NCBI GenBank assembly: GCA_036897485.1
Contig: JAYMTF010000741.1
Span: 1 to 30,846 of the forward strand
From: Pelargonium nanum
Lineage: Eukaryota > Streptophyta > Magnoliopsida > Geraniales > Geraniaceae
Length of the DNA stretch: 30,846 nucleotides
Direction of reading: 5' to 3'
The translations under genes were made by a program, and so were the position numbers. How positions within the stretch are numbered: position 1 is the stretch's first letter; every line of letters begins with the position of its first letter. Below the pieces are notes generated by a model that saw only the letters and a list, made by a program, of their open reading frames with translations, had not been told where the DNA came from and did no database searches. Of this stretch, positions 30,401 through 30,846 are shown in pieces.

Positions 30401-30846
30401 TTTCTCATCAGGCTCTCTTTCTAGGGTTTTCTCTCTCTCTTTTCTAAGAGCAGCAGCGACGGCCACGGCCCTTGGGCGGCGGTGATTGTTTTGGTTTGTG
30501 GTGGTTTTTGTTCGACAAGTGGTGATTAAGGCGTAGGCAACGGAAGGTGAGACTGCGGTTATGGGAGAATTCAGTCCGGGGAGGTCACGGGCAAGCCGAA
30601 ACCGATGGTTCGGCGAACGATGTTGGTGGGCTGGGTGAACTGGGTAACAATTCGCCTATGGTCCCTGGCAGCGGTGGGCGGCTTCTGTGGTAGAATCAGG
30701 TTGCGGGGTCGTATCGAGTTTTACGGTCTGATTTAAAGAAAAGTCTTGCACAGTTCGGCATTAGTTGCACAGGCTGGGGGAGGGCTTGCTTAGTGCCCCC
30801 GGCTTGCGGATTTGGGTAACGCCCATCCATATCGAGCAGCGGCTCG
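30401..30846. other. GC-rich segment running off the right edge
   Basis: After a T run, CTCTCTTTCTAGGGTTTTCTCTCTCTC opens a sharply GC-richer stretch. It reads like the 5' leader of a plant gene or of an L1-type LINE on the plus strand. A 'CTCATCAGG' phrase is shared with the insertion at 26466-27020. No ORF is long enough to identify before the window ends. Confidence 0.35.

Noticed and set aside
1..30846. Search for tRNA, rRNA, CRISPR arrays, viral insertions or gene clusters
   Set aside because: Only SINE-borne tRNA-like boxes were seen. No regular spacer arrays, no viral polymerase or coat motifs, and no functionally linked gene cluster were found.

Overview
The window is nuclear DNA from a flowering plant, most likely a eudicot. 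It has AT-rich introns and intergenic DNA, split genes with GT-AG introns and TATA-box promoters. It also carries tRNA-derived SINEs, MITEs and no operon-like packing. I could not name the species. Three protein-coding genes are well supported; exon boundaries were joined by reading frame and splice consensus.

(1) Positions 325-4550, plus strand: a four-exon universal stress protein (USP) gene (178 aa). It has a likely 3'-UTR intron and a distal last exon ending at an AATAAA signal. (2) Positions 6040-7465, plus strand: an intronless, GC-rich A1-family aspartic protease of the AED3 type (439 aa), secreted by prediction. (3) Positions 8435-24632, minus strand: a roughly 22-exon Rop/Rho GTPase-activating protein with PH, RhoGAP, acidic, coiled-coil and basic C-terminal parts. 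It matches the REN1 (ROP1 ENHANCER 1) type and fills about half of the window. Genes 2 and 3 are convergent, and their roughly 1 kb gap holds a fold-back MITE and two short perfect hairpins.

From 24640 to the right edge I find no credible gene. This part holds a 555-bp insertion flanked by a perfect 21-bp direct repeat, a third SINE, a degenerate ACCCGTTTAA-rich dispersed repeat, other repeat-like DNA, and a GC-rich segment running off the right edge.

The three genes are ordinary plant genes with no evident joint pathway. I found no CRISPR, operon, phage, toxin or defence-island structure and no new biological system. The most interesting signals are in the REN1-type gene. A tandem duplication copies a splice acceptor plus the start of a RhoGAP exon into the preceding intron. 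The leader has three upstream ORFs, two of them bare AUG-UGA pairs. The frame also fails by one nucleotide at the exon 2/3 junction if a GT donor is assumed. Several mobile-element insertions have clean target-site duplications.
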